Shown here one piece after another: positions 1 through 8,194 of a DNA stretch of 64,000 nucleotides. How positions within the stretch are numbered: position 1 is the stretch's first letter; each line of letters opens with the position of its first letter. The notes beneath the pieces were generated by a model. That model was not told the DNA's origin. It made no database searches and worked only from the letters and a program-made list of their open reading frames with translations. Source of the DNA: Microbacterium pygmaeum. Lineage in GTDB: Bacteria; Actinomycetota; Actinomycetes; Actinomycetales; Microbacteriaceae. Position numbers and translations under genes: made by a program. Where the stretch lies: the NCBI RefSeq assembly GCF_900100885.1, contig NZ_LT629692.1, forward strand, positions 1,054,001 to 1,118,000. Reading direction: 5' to 3'.

Positions 1-427
1 GATGCAGCAGGTCAACGGCCAGCAGCTGCTGCTCAGTCAGTCGCTGGCCAACCCCACTCGCATGGTGCAGATCGCGATGGCGCTGAAGGACATCCCCTTC
101 CAGGACTTCGTGTTCGTGCAGTACCCGACCGCCTACGGCGACGGCGGCGTGTATCCGGTGAGGGACGCCGCCGACGAGCTGTTCGCCGCGCTGCGCGCCA
201 ACCAGGCGCTGACCCTCACCGGCGAGGCGAGCCAGGGCATGGGTGTGGACGTGGTGGGCGAAGCGGCGCCGGTGCCGGTCGCGACCGACGCCGCAGCGAC
301 CGACGGTGCTGCGGTGGATCCGTCGGCGTCGGTGGATCCGACGGTGTCCGATGCGGCCGCGCCGCTGCCGTCGGTGATCGCGGGGCAGACCGCTGCGCAG
401 GTGACCTGCACGCGGCCGCAGGAGTAG
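1..427 (+). CDS. LCP (LytR-CpsA-Psr) family protein, C-terminal part
   Basis: The gene enters from the left edge, so only the last ~141 residues are visible. The readable part resembles the C-terminal region of LCP proteins, the enzymes that attach teichoic acid or other glycopolymers to peptidoglycan outside the membrane. It has the late LCP segment (VFVQYPTAY, then VYPVRDAADELFAALRANQ), an Ala/Pro/Val/Asp-rich low-complexity stretch (about residues 78-125) and an AAQVTCTRP-like end seen in actinobacterial members. The catalytic LCP domain and membrane anchor lie outside the window. The stop is at 425-427, 74 bp before the tRNA. Family assignment is from the C-terminal pattern only; the polymer attached cannot be inferred. 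Confidence 0.75.
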   Translation, partial: MQQVNGQQLLLSQSLANPTRMVQIAMALKDIPFQDFVFVQYPTAYGDGGVYPVRDAADELFAALRANQALTLTGEASQGMGVDVVGEAAPVPVATDAAATDGAAVDPSASVDPTVSDAAAPLPSVIAGQTAAQVTCTRPQE

Positions 428-501
428 CGCGGGTTCGTCGCCGCCGCCGGCAGCGGTTATGATTGCTGGGCGCAACCGTGTGTCTCGATGCCCGGATGCC
501 T

Positions 502-593
502 GGAGACGTCGCATAGTTCGGCCTAGTGCACCACCCTGCTAAGGTGGAGACCCCCTAAGGGGTCCGTGGGTTCAAATCCCACCGTCTCCGCCA
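502..593 (+). tRNA. tRNA-Ser (anticodon GCU)
   Basis: A complete class II tRNA. The acceptor stem is GGAGACG (502-508) with CGTCTCC (583-589), discriminator G590 and an encoded CCA at 591-593. The anticodon stem CCACC/GGTGG encloses the loop CTGCTAA, giving anticodon GCT at 538-540. A long variable arm and a GTTCAAATC T-loop follow. It reads AGC/AGU codons. Its 3' part (532-591) is duplicated perfectly at 26819-26878, so this copy was regenerated after integration of the downstream island. Confidence 0.96.
532..591 (+). repeat. Left attachment-site repeat (tRNA-Ser 3' end)
   Basis: These 60 bp, from the anticodon stem to the first C of CCA, are identical to 26819-26878. The copies diverge immediately outside (upstream c versus t; downstream c versus a), which defines the repeat exactly. 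By analogy with tRNA-integrating elements it is one att site of the island. Confidence 0.9.
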
Positions 594-1017
594 CAAAAAG
601 TCCTGGTCATTACCGGTATTTCTGGCGCAGACGATTGCCTTTCCATGTCTCGAGCGGAGGCGACTTTGGCGTCCAAGGGTCCCCCGTGGGGACCCTCAGG
701 GGACCCCTGTGGTGCGCCACCCTCACCACACCCCTGCAGGGTGCCGCCCCCGCGGAAGCGCCGAGCCGCATGATTCCGCGGCGGCGGAGGGTCCGAGGCC
801 CCCTGAGTGCACCACCCCGCAGAGGTGGCGACCCCTGGCTCCTCAATCCGACCTGACCACGTATTTCTTCCGTCCTTGGCGGGAACGAGCGACTCCCAAG
901 TGACCCCACGCGTCGGAGTGCGAGTCCTGCCCGTCGATCAGCAGTCTCATGTAGAGGCCGCTCGCGCGAAGACCGAGCGGAAGTTCGCGGGGCCAGTTCC
1001 CTCAGCTTTATCAAGGG
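594..1017. other. Left island arm, no gene seen
   Basis: No convincing protein gene. It contains a perfect 8-bp hairpin (GGGTCCCC, 3-nt loop, GGGGACCC; 677-695), a 15-mer (654-668) that recurs inverted at 26401-26415, and a stretch at 802-836 resembling the D-arm/anticodon-arm part of the tRNA-Ser. Reading frames here start inside the tRNA (MGSNPTVSA) and are spurious. Confidence 0.6.
802..836 (+). repeat. Degenerate tRNA-Ser-like stretch, possible old att site
   Basis: The stretch shares the string cctGAGTGCACCACCC, a 6-7 nt loop, GGTGG and GACCCC with tRNA-Ser positions about 522-556, with scattered differences including the anticodon. It has no acceptor or T arm, so it is not a tRNA gene. 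It could be a decayed att site from an earlier integration or a captured tRNA fragment. Confidence 0.4.
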
Positions 1018-1158
1018 CAGCGCGTGTTCGATCAGGTCGAGCAACGAAGTCTCGTCGTTGCTGACTTTCGTGGACAGCAGGACCGCTCCTTGATGGTCGA
1101 TCAACACGCAATGATGGGTCCGCTTGCCGGCGTCGATTCCGGCCCAGAGTGTCGACAC
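1018..1158 (-). pseudogene. IS110-family transposase, N-terminal fragment
   Basis: Reading leftwards from a GTG at 1158, about 47 residues match the start of IS110-family (DEDD) transposases: TLWAGIDAGKRTHHCVLID, with the first catalytic Asp in GIDAGK, then SNDETSLLDLIEHAL. After about residue 47 the similarity stops and the frame continues as non-homologous sequence. The RuvC-like remainder and the C-terminal serine domain are absent. This is a relic of an element broken by later insertions or recombination. Confidence 0.72.
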
Positions 1159-1392
1159 GGGGTTCCTCTCGATCAGGTGTGACTGGTGTTTTTCCCTGTC
1201 GATGACCACGCCGGCACGTCCTTACCCAACGATCCATGTCGCAATTCTCAATCAGCGGTCGAGTCATCAGCGGGCAGCGGGCGGCCATTCCCAGTGAGCC
1301 GTCAACGCGGCAGGGCGACAACTGAGCCATACCCGCTGCCCGAGGGTGACCGAAACGCTACGACAACTACCCTCCGGCCTCACCAACAACGT

Positions 1393-1848
1393 AAGGAAGG
1401 CGACCTCATCGTGGGCCCACACAACCGATCTGCGATCGGCACCCTCGTCGAACGGCAGACCCGTTACGTGAAGCTCCTGCACCTGCCGGCGCACAACTCG
1501 CTCGAGCTGCATGCCGCGCTGGTGCGCGCCTTCGGTCAGCTCCCGCCGCCACTGCGGCGCACGCTGACGCGGGATCAAGGCACTGAGATGGCCAGACACC
1601 TCGACATCACTGCCGACACCGGCGCTCGGATCTACTTCTGCGACGCCGCCAGCCCCTGGCAACGCGGCAGCAACGAGAACGCCAACGGGCTGCTGAGGCA
1701 GTATTTCCCGAAGTCGACCGATCTCTCCATCCACACCGCCCGTGACCTTGCCCGCGTCGAATCCGAGCTCAACGGCCGGCCCCGCATCGTGCTCGGCGAC
1801 CGCACACCCCACGAGCTCCTCCAGGCTTTGCTAACCTCCGAGAAATAG
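1393..1848 (+). pseudogene. IS30-family transposase, C-terminal fragment
   Basis: About 151 residues match the DDE integrase core of IS30-family transposases: EGDLIVGPHNRSAIGTLVER with the first Asp, TRDQGTEM with the second Asp, and NENANGLLRQYFPK with the catalytic Glu, ending in a HELLQALLTSEK tail. The N-terminal helix-turn-helix part and the usual H-W before EGDLI are missing, so the gene is 5'-truncated. An IS256-family element inserted directly after its stop codon: the aaatagt that includes the stop is duplicated at 4638-4644, where the IS30 3' flank probably resumes. Confidence 0.75.
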
Positions 1849-3134
1849 TGGGTCTGTCGGGAAGTTTGTGTGTGAGGGGTTCGGCGTGATCGGCGCGGCG
1901 TGAGCCGCGCGGGAAGATGAATCACGCGATGAACACCGATATGACACTCATAAATGAAGAAGGCGAGCTGGTCGATCCGCGAACCGGGGAGGTGCTGCCG
2001 GCAGCACCCGATGTGTCGGCGGTCGCCGACCAGCTGGTCACGGCCGCGCGCGAGCAGGGCATCGATCTGACCGGCCCGAACGGGTTGCTGACGGGGCTGA
2101 CCCGGCAGGTGCTGCAGTCGGCTTTGGACGCGGAGCTGACCGCGCACCTTGGTTACGACAGCGGTGACCGTGCGCGCAAGCAGACGCCGAACAGCCGGAA
2201 CGGGTCGACGCCGAAGACGGTGCGCACCGAGATCGGCGAAGTCACGATCCAGGTGCCCAGAGATCGAGCGGGCACCTTCACGCCCGTGGTGGTTCCCAAG
2301 CATCAGCGCCGGATCGCGGGTTTCGATGACGCAGTAATCTCCCTGTACGCGAAGGGCATGACTACCGGTGATATCGCCAAGCACCTCTCCGACCTGTACG
2401 GCAGCGAGGTGTCCCGGGATCTGGTGTCGACGGTGACTGACAAGGTCATCGGCGACATGCAGGAATGGCAAGCCCGCCCGCTGGATGCCGTCTACCCGGT
2501 GGTCCTCATCGATGCTCTGGTGGTGAAGGTCCGTGATGGGCAGGTCGCGAACCGGCCCGTGTACGTCGCCGTCGGGATCGACCTGGATGGCCGCCGCGAC
2601 GTGCTCGGGCTGTGGATGGGCCCCACGGGAGGGGAGGGCGCGAAGCAGTGGATGAACATGCTCACCGAGCTGCGCAACCGCGGCGTCGCCGACGTGTGCA
2701 TCGTCTGCTGCGACGGGCTCAAGGGTCTCCCCGACGCGATCGGCGCGATCTCGCCCCTCGCGACGGTTCAAACATGTGTGGTGCATCTGGTGCGCAACTC
2801 GCTGCGGTACGCGTCGAAGAAGTACTGGTCGAAGATCACCGGCCAACTTCGCGAGGTCTACACCGCCCCCACCGTCGCGGCCGCCGAAGCTCGGTTCGCC
2901 GAGTTCGCGTCACAGTGGCGGAGCCTGTATCCGGCGATGATCCAGATGTGGGAGAACGCCTGGGCAGAGTGCATCCCATTCCTCTCCTTCCCGCCGGAGA
3001 TCAGGCGATTGATCTATACGACGAATGGGATTGAGTCGCTCAATGCGCGCTTCCGGCAAGCGACCAGGCGTCGTGGGCACTTTGAAACGCCCCAGGTTTG
3101 ATGCCGCATCCTTTTGAGTTGGAAGGATTATGTC

Positions 3135-3446
3135 ATGCCGAAGAAGATCGATCCTGCCCTGCGTGATCGGGCGGTGCGGCTGGTGCGGGAGCACCGGTCG
3201 GAGTATCCGTCGTTGACGGCCGCGTCAGCGGCCGTGGCCCGCCAGGTCGGTGTCGGCCACGAGTCCGTGCGCCGGTGGGTGTTGTAGGCCGATATCGACG
3301 ATGGCACCCGCGATGGCGTCACCTCGGTCGAGCACGCCGAGATCAAACGGCTCAAGGCGGAGAACAAGCGCCTCCGTGAAGACGTGGCGATCTTGAAGGC
3401 GGCGACGAGTTTCTTCGTGGGGGAACTCGACCCCCGCAACCATTGA
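3135..3446 (+). pseudogene. IS3-family OrfA with an in-frame amber stop
   Basis: OrfA normally supplies the helix-turn-helix and leucine-zipper part of the OrfAB transposase. Here MPKKIDPALRDRAVRLVREH starts at 3135 and codon 51 is TAG (3285-3287), directly after RRWVL; the frame then runs on through ADIDDG and the coiled-coil segment AEIKRLKAENKRLREDVAILK to a TGA at 3444-3446. A single C-to-T change (CAG to TAG) would explain it. Total length is 103 codons plus stop, normal for the family. Unless the stop is suppressed, the fused transposase cannot be made. A sequencing error is the alternative. Confidence 0.8.
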
Positions 3447-4420
3447 TGCTGGGTTTCATCGACACGATGAGAGCCGAAGGGCACGCGGTCGAGTCGATCT
3501 GCCGAGTCCTGCGAGAGCAGGGCTGCCAGATCGCCGCGCGCACCTACCGAGCCCAACGGCAAGGCGTCGTCGCTGCGCGCACGGTCTCTGACGCGCAGGT
3601 TTATGGCGCGGTTCGTGCTGCTGCGTGGACCGCCGGTGAGATCGCGGGGCGTCAGGTCCGGAAGCTGACGCCGGAAGGCCTCTACGGGCGTCGGAAGATG
3701 ACCGCGCTGATCCGCCGCACCACGATCCCCGGCGCCTCCAGAGGGGCCGTCGACCGGGCTATGCGCGCGCTCGGGCTATCGGGTATCCGCCGCGACAAGG
3801 GCGTGCGCACCACGATCCCCGCCAAAGACGGGATCCGTGCCGGGGACCTGCTCAACCGCGACTTCACCGCCCCGAGGCCCGATCACACCTGGGTGATGGA
3901 CTTCACGTATTGCCGCACCTGGGCCGGGTGGGTCTACGTCGCGTTCATCGTCGACGTCTACTCGCAACGCATCGTCGCCCGGCACGCGCAGACCACCAAG
4001 CACGTCGACCTCGTGATGATCCCGCTACGGATGGGCCTATGGGAACGCGGCCGACAAGGGCACCCGGTCCTGCCGGATCAGCTGCGTGCACATTCGGACG
4101 CCGGGTCTCAATACGTCTCGCTGGCCTACACGGACAAACTCGCGCTCGATGGCATCGCGCCCTCGATCGGGTCCGTCGGCGATGCGCTCGATAACGCGCT
4201 GATGGAGACGATTAATGGGCTCTACAAGGCCGAGTGCATCCGCACAACGGTGTTCCACGACGGCCCGTACCGGACGATCGCGGATGTCGAGTTCGCGACC
4301 GCCGGATGGGTCGACTGGTACAACACTCGTAGGCTTCACTCGAGCCTCGGCTACGTCCCACCCGCCGAGTTCGAGCAAGCCCACTACGCGACCCTCACCC
4401 GAGAGCTGCAACCCGCATAG
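3443..4420 (+). CDS. IS3-family transposase OrfB (DDE integrase core)
   Basis: This 325-residue frame begins TTG-ATG and overlaps the orfA stop, as usual where a programmed -1 frameshift joins the two frames. The N-terminal HTH_21-like region (KLTPEGLYGRRKMTALIRR) is followed by the rve integrase core: WVMDFTYCRTW (first Asp), AHSDAGSQYVS (second Asp) and ALMETINGLYKAE (catalytic Glu). It ends with a DWYNTRRLHSSLGYVPPAEFE tail. OrfB is intact, but the upstream nonsense codon probably abolishes production of the complete fusion. Confidence 0.9.
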   Translation: MMLGFIDTMRAEGHAVESICRVLREQGCQIAARTYRAQRQGVVAARTVSDAQVYGAVRAAAWTAGEIAGRQVRKLTPEGLYGRRKMTALIRRTTIPGASRGAVDRAMRALGLSGIRRDKGVRTTIPAKDGIRAGDLLNRDFTAPRPDHTWVMDFTYCRTWAGWVYVAFIVDVYSQRIVARHAQTTKHVDLVMIPLRMGLWERGRQGHPVLPDQLRAHSDAGSQYVSLAYTDKLALDGIAPSIGSVGDALDNALMETINGLYKAECIRTTVFHDGPYRTIADVEFATAGWVDWYNTRRLHSSLGYVPPAEFEQAHYATLTRELQPA

Positions 4421-4644
4421 GAGCGGCAGAGAACCCGGGGCGCTTCACTTCCCGAACGAGCAGGCCGCGATGAAGGTGCTCTACCTGACCGTGCTTGAGC
4501 GGCGCCCGAACCGGACCAACCCGACCGGCCAGGTCGCTGGATGGAAAGCTATTCTGAACGCCCTGTCCATGACCTACGGCGACCGCCTAGGAATCAACTG
4601 AGCCGAAGCCCCCGCACACAAAGAAGCGGACAGACCCAAATAGT

Positions 4645-5183
4645 CCCGTTGCGACAACCGCTGGAATACAAGGCGTCGTCTTGGCCGGGATCTGGGGCGT
4701 CGTCGACACAAGCCGGTCGTGCGGCGTTAGCCGTCGCGGTGATCTCGAGTCACCTTCGGACGAGTGAACCTACACACGGGCGGGTTGTAGATCCATGCTG
4801 TTTGGGTCACGATTCCCGGTGATGGTCCAGTCGATACCGCCGGTTACCAGGAGTGTCTCGGCGGCCCATATCGCGGGCCCTGCCTCTTGCGGGGCGTCGG
4901 TGGGCTTTCCACGACAGTCCAGGTCATACGCTTGTCGTCATAGAGATAGCCTCCGCTGAGAGCAAAGCGGTCGGGTGCTACCGCGCCATTCACCCATGCG
5001 TTCTGCAACGGCTCGGGTTGATCCGGGAGGGGCAACACGTCCCTCCCGGCAAGGTAGCGTTCCCCGTATGGCTAGGTGTGGCCCCAGTTGCCGACTTGGC
5101 CGCAATCTGCCCCACCGATTTGGGGTGCGACGAGGCGGCTGCCTGCCGCGACCGACACAGTTACGGATCCGCAGGACGCAGCC
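4645..5183. other. Gene-poor stretch between IS debris and the catabolic module
   Basis: The first bases after the IS256-family target repeat (cccgttgcgacaaccgctgg) may be the right flank of the broken IS30-family copy. No intact gene is visible; the only candidate coding remnant is on the minus strand at about 4844-5170. No clear promoter or terminator was recognised. Confidence 0.5.
4844..5170 (-). pseudogene. Possible decayed gene with an in-frame TAG
   Basis: On the minus strand one frame reads as plausible protein on both sides of a TAG near 5072: SVTVSVAAGSRLVAPQIGG before it, and PYGERYLAGRDVLPLPDQPE then NAWVNGAVAPDRFALSGG after it. Composition (few Arg/Ser runs, balanced hydrophobics) is more protein-like than the shadow frames around. 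No family is recognised and no start is apparent. It may be a remnant of a gene truncated by insertion of the module; it could also be chance. Confidence 0.3.
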
Positions 5184-7082
5184 TCACTCCGTGCAGTCGC
5201 CTCGATCGCGCTCCCGGAGAAACCCTGCGAAGAACTCGGAGAGGTTCTCGTGCGCGGAAAGCGGCAGTACGTGCGCGACGTACTGATCGGGCCGCACGAC
5301 CACCACGGCACCGGTGGGGGCGATGCCGCGAGCGGCAAAGATATCGTCGACGGGGTCGGTCGCCCAGATCTTCTCCCAATCCTGGAGACCAAGCGCTCCG
5401 GAGTGCGGGAGGAGAATCTCCGGCAGCCGTGTGGGCTCGATGTCGTGAAAGTCGCGGCGAAAGACAGCGTGTACGTCGATCACACTGTCGATGGGGGAAC
5501 GCGTCGGCGTGAAGCGGCGCACGGGTGAAGCCGCGGAACTCTCGAGCCAGCGGGCGAATTCGACCGCTTCCGTGCCCGACGCATCGTCGAACACGTAGAT
5601 CCTCCAGCGGCCATCGGCGCGATGGGCGTGCCCGAGCTGCATGTGCTTGGCATCGGCGACGCGGACGACCCTGGACGAGTGGAAGCGGGTGCCGATCTCG
5701 AACCCGGCTGCGAGGTCCTGGTAGGTGTCGGCGCCGGTCAGCGAAGACGGCGTGTACTGGGTGGCGAGACCCGCCGTGTATCGTCCCTGCCGCGCGAACT
5801 GCGTGCGCATCTGCCCCGCGGTGACGCCCCCTCCTTCAGGGTGTGCGGGATCCAGGACGGGCTGCGCGATGAACGCCGACCAGAACCGGTCGAAGTCGAT
5901 GAGGTCCTGCGCGACCGTCTGCCGCTCGGCGGAGTACGTCCGCAGCAGGGTCGCGTCCGAGCGCCCCTCGAGCACCGCGGCGAGTTTCCAGCCGAGATTG
6001 AAGGCGTCCTGCATCGACACGTTCATCCCCTGCCCCGCCTTCGCCGAATGCGTGTGGCACGCGTCCCCCGCGATGAAGACGCGGGGCGGATGATCGGACA
6101 GATCATCGGGCGTGTCGTCGAATCGATCGGCGAGGCGCTGACCCACCTCGTACACCGACGACCACGCGATCGCTCGCACGTCAATTGAGTACGGATGCAG
6201 GATGTCGTTCGTCACGCCGGTGAGCTGCTCGACGGTCGTGGAGCGGATGTCGGTATCCCCCGCCGAGGTCTGGCCGAGGTCCACGTAGACGCGCACGAGG
6301 TTGCCGCCTTCGCGGGGGATCGTGAGAAGACTGCCTCTCCCGGCCGATTGGATGACGCTCTTGGATCGCCAATCGGGGAAGTCCGTCGTGGCGAGCACAT
6401 CCATGACACCCCATGCATGATTCGCGGCGTCCCCGTGGAGTTGACGTCCGATCGCCCGGCGCACGGCGCTGCGAGCTCCGTCGCACCCGATCACGTATTT
6501 CGCGCGGACGGTGAACTCCTCGCCGTCCGCGCGTCGGAGGGTGACCTCGACGGGATGCTCTCCCTCGCCGATGGTCAGCGTCACGAACTCGATGCCGTAG
6601 TCGACCGAGAGGCGACTCGTCGAGCGCGCGGCATGGTCGAGGAGGAACTGTTGCATGCGTGCTTGGTTCACGATGACGTGCGGGAACTCGCTCAATCCGG
6701 CAGGCGTGTCCTCCACCCACCCTGTCCGCGAGATCTGCGAGCGGTCGCTGTCGGAGGGCCCCCAGAACCGGACCTCGTTGACCCAGTAGGCCTCCCGGAG
6801 GAGGGCTTCTGCGAGCCCGAAGGCCTGAAACATCTCCACTGTGCGACAGGCCACGCCATCTGCTTGGCCGACCTCGAGCGGACCGCTCTGGCGTTCGATG
6901 ATGCGGGTGTCGATGCCGGAAAAGGCCGCCAGCTGAGCGGCCAGAACGGCGCCTGCCGGGCCGCTGCCCACGATCAGCACGTCCAGCGTCGGCGGAAGGG
7001 CGGAGGGGCGGCGCAACGCCTCCGCGGACGCGGGATGGACGTCGGGATCACCCGGTCGATAGCCGTCGCGGTAGAACTGCAT
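5184..7082 (-). CDS. FAD-dependent aromatic hydroxylase (phenol 2-monooxygenase / 3-hydroxybenzoate 4-monooxygenase type)
   Basis: A 632-residue class A flavoprotein monooxygenase, which uses NAD(P)H and O2 to hydroxylate a phenolic ring. The Rossmann FAD motif DVLIVGSGPAGAVLAAQLA lies near residues 34-52. A DG-type motif is at YVIGCDGARSAVRRAIG, and the second FAD motif at VFIAGDACHTHSAKAGQGMN. The C-terminal thioredoxin-like domain typical of phenol hydroxylase-type enzymes is present (TGAVVVVRPDQYVAHVLPL), so the gene looks complete. The ATG at 7082 has an AAGGAG 8 nt upstream; a longer frame to 7202 has no such support. It is divergent from the SDR gene, and a palindrome at 7194-7208 lies between them. 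The closest described activity by pattern is 3-hydroxybenzoate 4-hydroxylation, but the true substrate is unknown. Confidence 0.85.
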   Translation of the reverse strand: MQFYRDGYRPGDPDVHPASAEALRRPSALPPTLDVLIVGSGPAGAVLAAQLAAFSGIDTRIIERQSGPLEVGQADGVACRTVEMFQAFGLAEALLREAYWVNEVRFWGPSDSDRSQISRTGWVEDTPAGLSEFPHVIVNQARMQQFLLDHAARSTSRLSVDYGIEFVTLTIGEGEHPVEVTLRRADGEEFTVRAKYVIGCDGARSAVRRAIGRQLHGDAANHAWGVMDVLATTDFPDWRSKSVIQSAGRGSLLTIPREGGNLVRVYVDLGQTSAGDTDIRSTTVEQLTGVTNDILHPYSIDVRAIAWSSVYEVGQRLADRFDDTPDDLSDHPPRVFIAGDACHTHSAKAGQGMNVSMQDAFNLGWKLAAVLEGRSDATLLRTYSAERQTVAQDLIDFDRFWSAFIAQPVLDPAHPEGGGVTAGQMRTQFARQGRYTAGLATQYTPSSLTGADTYQDLAAGFEIGTRFHSSRVVRVADAKHMQLGHAHRADGRWRIYVFDDASGTEAVEFARWLESSAASPVRRFTPTRSPIDSVIDVHAVFRRDFHDIEPTRLPEILLPHSGALGLQDWEKIWATDPVDDIFAARGIAPTGAVVVVRPDQYVAHVLPLSAHENLSEFFAGFLRERDRGDCTE

Positions 7083-7193
7083 TCTCGATCTCCTTCGATC
7101 GGCGTCGCGATCGTCGCCGTGGAGGGCGACGCACTCACAGAAGCACGCACCGGGCGCAGCGGACAAGTGAGAACGTGCCGCAGGCCCGTTCTC

Positions 7194-7208
7194 TTCTGGC
7201 ATGCAGAA
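7194..7208. promoter_or_regulatory. Palindrome TTCTG-gcatg-CAGAA, candidate IclR operator
   Basis: A perfect 5-bp-arm inverted repeat with a 5-bp spacer, in the divergent region between the hydroxylase (7082) and the SDR (7349). The same arms occur at 9286-9300 and, degenerate, at 8113, 9208 and 14017. The regulator assignment is inferred from the IclR gene in the module. Confidence 0.5.
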
Positions 7209-7348
7209 CTCGGGGTCCGGGCAGACCCCCGGGACTCCATCCTGTGAGCACGCTCGGCAGCGTCGCGGGCCGTATTCGGCCGCGCACCCGCCGCCCGCAT
7301 CCCGGTGGGCATGCGCTTCATCTGCCCCCTCGCTAGGAACGGATTCAC

Positions 7349-8101
7349 ATGGGTACTCGTGTTCAGGACAAGGTCGTCGTCGTCACCGGTGCGGCACAGG
7401 GGATCGGGCGTGCCTTCGCGCACCGGCTGGCTGGAGAGGGCGCGCGCGTCGTGGTTGCCGACCTCAACGGCGAGAAGGCCGCGGCGGTGGCGGCCGAGAT
7501 CGGTCCCTCCGCGCTGGCGGTCGTGGTCGATGTCTCGAAGGATGAGTCCGTCGACGCGCTGGGATCCGTCGTCGGTGACACGTACGGCCGTGTGGACGGC
7601 ATCATCAACAACGCGGCAATCTTCTCGACGATCCAGATGAAGCCGTTCTGGGAGCTGACGACGGCGGAGTGGGACGTGGTGCAGACGGTCAACCTGCGCG
7701 GTCCGTTCCTCATCGTCAAGGCCCTGCTGCCGCTGCTGAAGGCGTCGTCTGCGGCAAGCATCGTGAACATCGGATCGGATGCCGTCTGGGAAGGCAGAGG
7801 CGGCTACCTGCACTACACCGCCTCCAAAGCGGGGGTGCAGGGGATGACCTTCGGCATGTCGCATGAGCTCGGCGAGTTCGACATTCGCGTGAACACGATC
7901 TCCCCGGCGGCGACCCAGACCGAGGTGCCCCGAGCGACGGTCTCGCCCGCTCAGCTCGAGGCGATGATCGCCGCACGCGCCCTTCACCGCGTCGCGACGC
8001 CGGAGGATCTCACCAGCCTCGCCGTCTTCCTCCTGTCGGAGGAGAGCGTCTTCATCACGGGTCAGACGATCAGCGTGAACGGCGGAAAGCTGCACCGTTG
8101 A
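7349..8101 (+). CDS. SDR-family NAD(P)-dependent oxidoreductase
   Basis: A classical short-chain dehydrogenase of 250 residues, oxidising or reducing an alcohol/ketone or dihydrodiol. The coenzyme motif VVTGAAQGIG is at residues 11-20, acidic D38 after the second strand suggests NAD preference, and NNAA is at 87-90. The catalytic Ser143, Tyr156 and Lys160 are present (IGSDAV, YTASKAG). The C-terminal GQTISVNGG signature is intact. It may dehydrogenate a dihydrodiol or hydroxy intermediate of the same pathway as the neighbouring hydroxylase and decarboxylase-like protein, but nothing in the sequence fixes the substrate. The next gene begins 93 bp downstream. Confidence 0.88.
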   Translation: MGTRVQDKVVVVTGAAQGIGRAFAHRLAGEGARVVVADLNGEKAAAVAAEIGPSALAVVVDVSKDESVDALGSVVGDTYGRVDGIINNAAIFSTIQMKPFWELTTAEWDVVQTVNLRGPFLIVKALLPLLKASSAASIVNIGSDAVWEGRGGYLHYTASKAGVQGMTFGMSHELGEFDIRVNTISPAATQTEVPRATVSPAQLEAMIAARALHRVATPEDLTSLAVFLLSEESVFITGQTISVNGGKLHR

Positions 8102-8112
8102 CCCCGGGCGAC

Positions 8113-8127
8113 TTCTGCATGGCGCAA
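8113..8127. promoter_or_regulatory. Degenerate TTCTG-N5-cgcaa operator-like site
   Basis: The left arm is perfect and the right arm differs at two positions. Extended by one base (ttctgcatggcgcaag) it matches the site at 14017 in 14 of 16 positions. It lies 68 bp before the decarboxylase-like gene. Confidence 0.3.
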
Positions 8128-8194
8128 GACTGTCGCGACGCGGACCGCCGTGGGAAACGATCGAGTCCAGATCGCCGACGAAGGAGTCCTCGCT

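Larger units (their letters stand above)
3083..4447 (+). mobile_element. IS3-family element inside the IS256-family element
   Basis: The 1365-bp element has imperfect ends: TGAAACGCCCCAGGTT at 3083 and the inverse of TGAAGCGCCCCGGGTT ending at 4447 (14 of 16 match). A 3-bp target duplication ctt flanks it, as expected for IS3. It contains orfA (with an amber stop) and orfB. Confidence 0.9.
1917..4601 (+). pseudogene. IS256-family (mutator-type) transposase, interrupted
   Basis: The 5' part (1917-3082) encodes a typical mutator/IS256 transposase from MNHAMNTDMT to TNGIESLNARFRQATRRRGHF. The last ~50 residues (4451-4601, NEQAAMKVLYLTVLERRPNRTNPTG onwards) resume after the IS3-family insertion. 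Joined, it would be about 440 residues, a normal length. The DDE core is present: DALVVKVRD, IVCCDGLKGLPDA and the late N-x-x-E region (TTNGIESLN). The insertion duplicated 3 bp (ctt, 3080-3082 and 4448-4450). Without the insertion the frame would be open, so this was probably active recently. A diverged paralogue lies at 22016-23348. Confidence 0.88.
1850..4637 (+). mobile_element. IS256-family element, copy 1, split by an IS3-family insertion
   Basis: Terminal inverted repeats are visible: left GGGTCTGTCGGGAAGTTTGT from 1850, and the reverse complement of GGGTCTGTCCGCTTCTTTGT ending at 4637. A 7-bp direct repeat (aaatagt, 1843-1849 and 4638-4644) fits a target duplication; the family usually makes 8-9 bp. 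The single transposase gene is interrupted at 3083-4447, so the element cannot make its own transposase. Confidence 0.85.

Noticed and set aside
566..856. An ORF beginning MGSNPTVSATKS, and a similar start MGSNPTVSARKS at 26853
   Set aside because: Both begin inside the tRNA-Ser sequence and its duplicated fragment; this peptide is a common artefact of translating serine tRNA genes.
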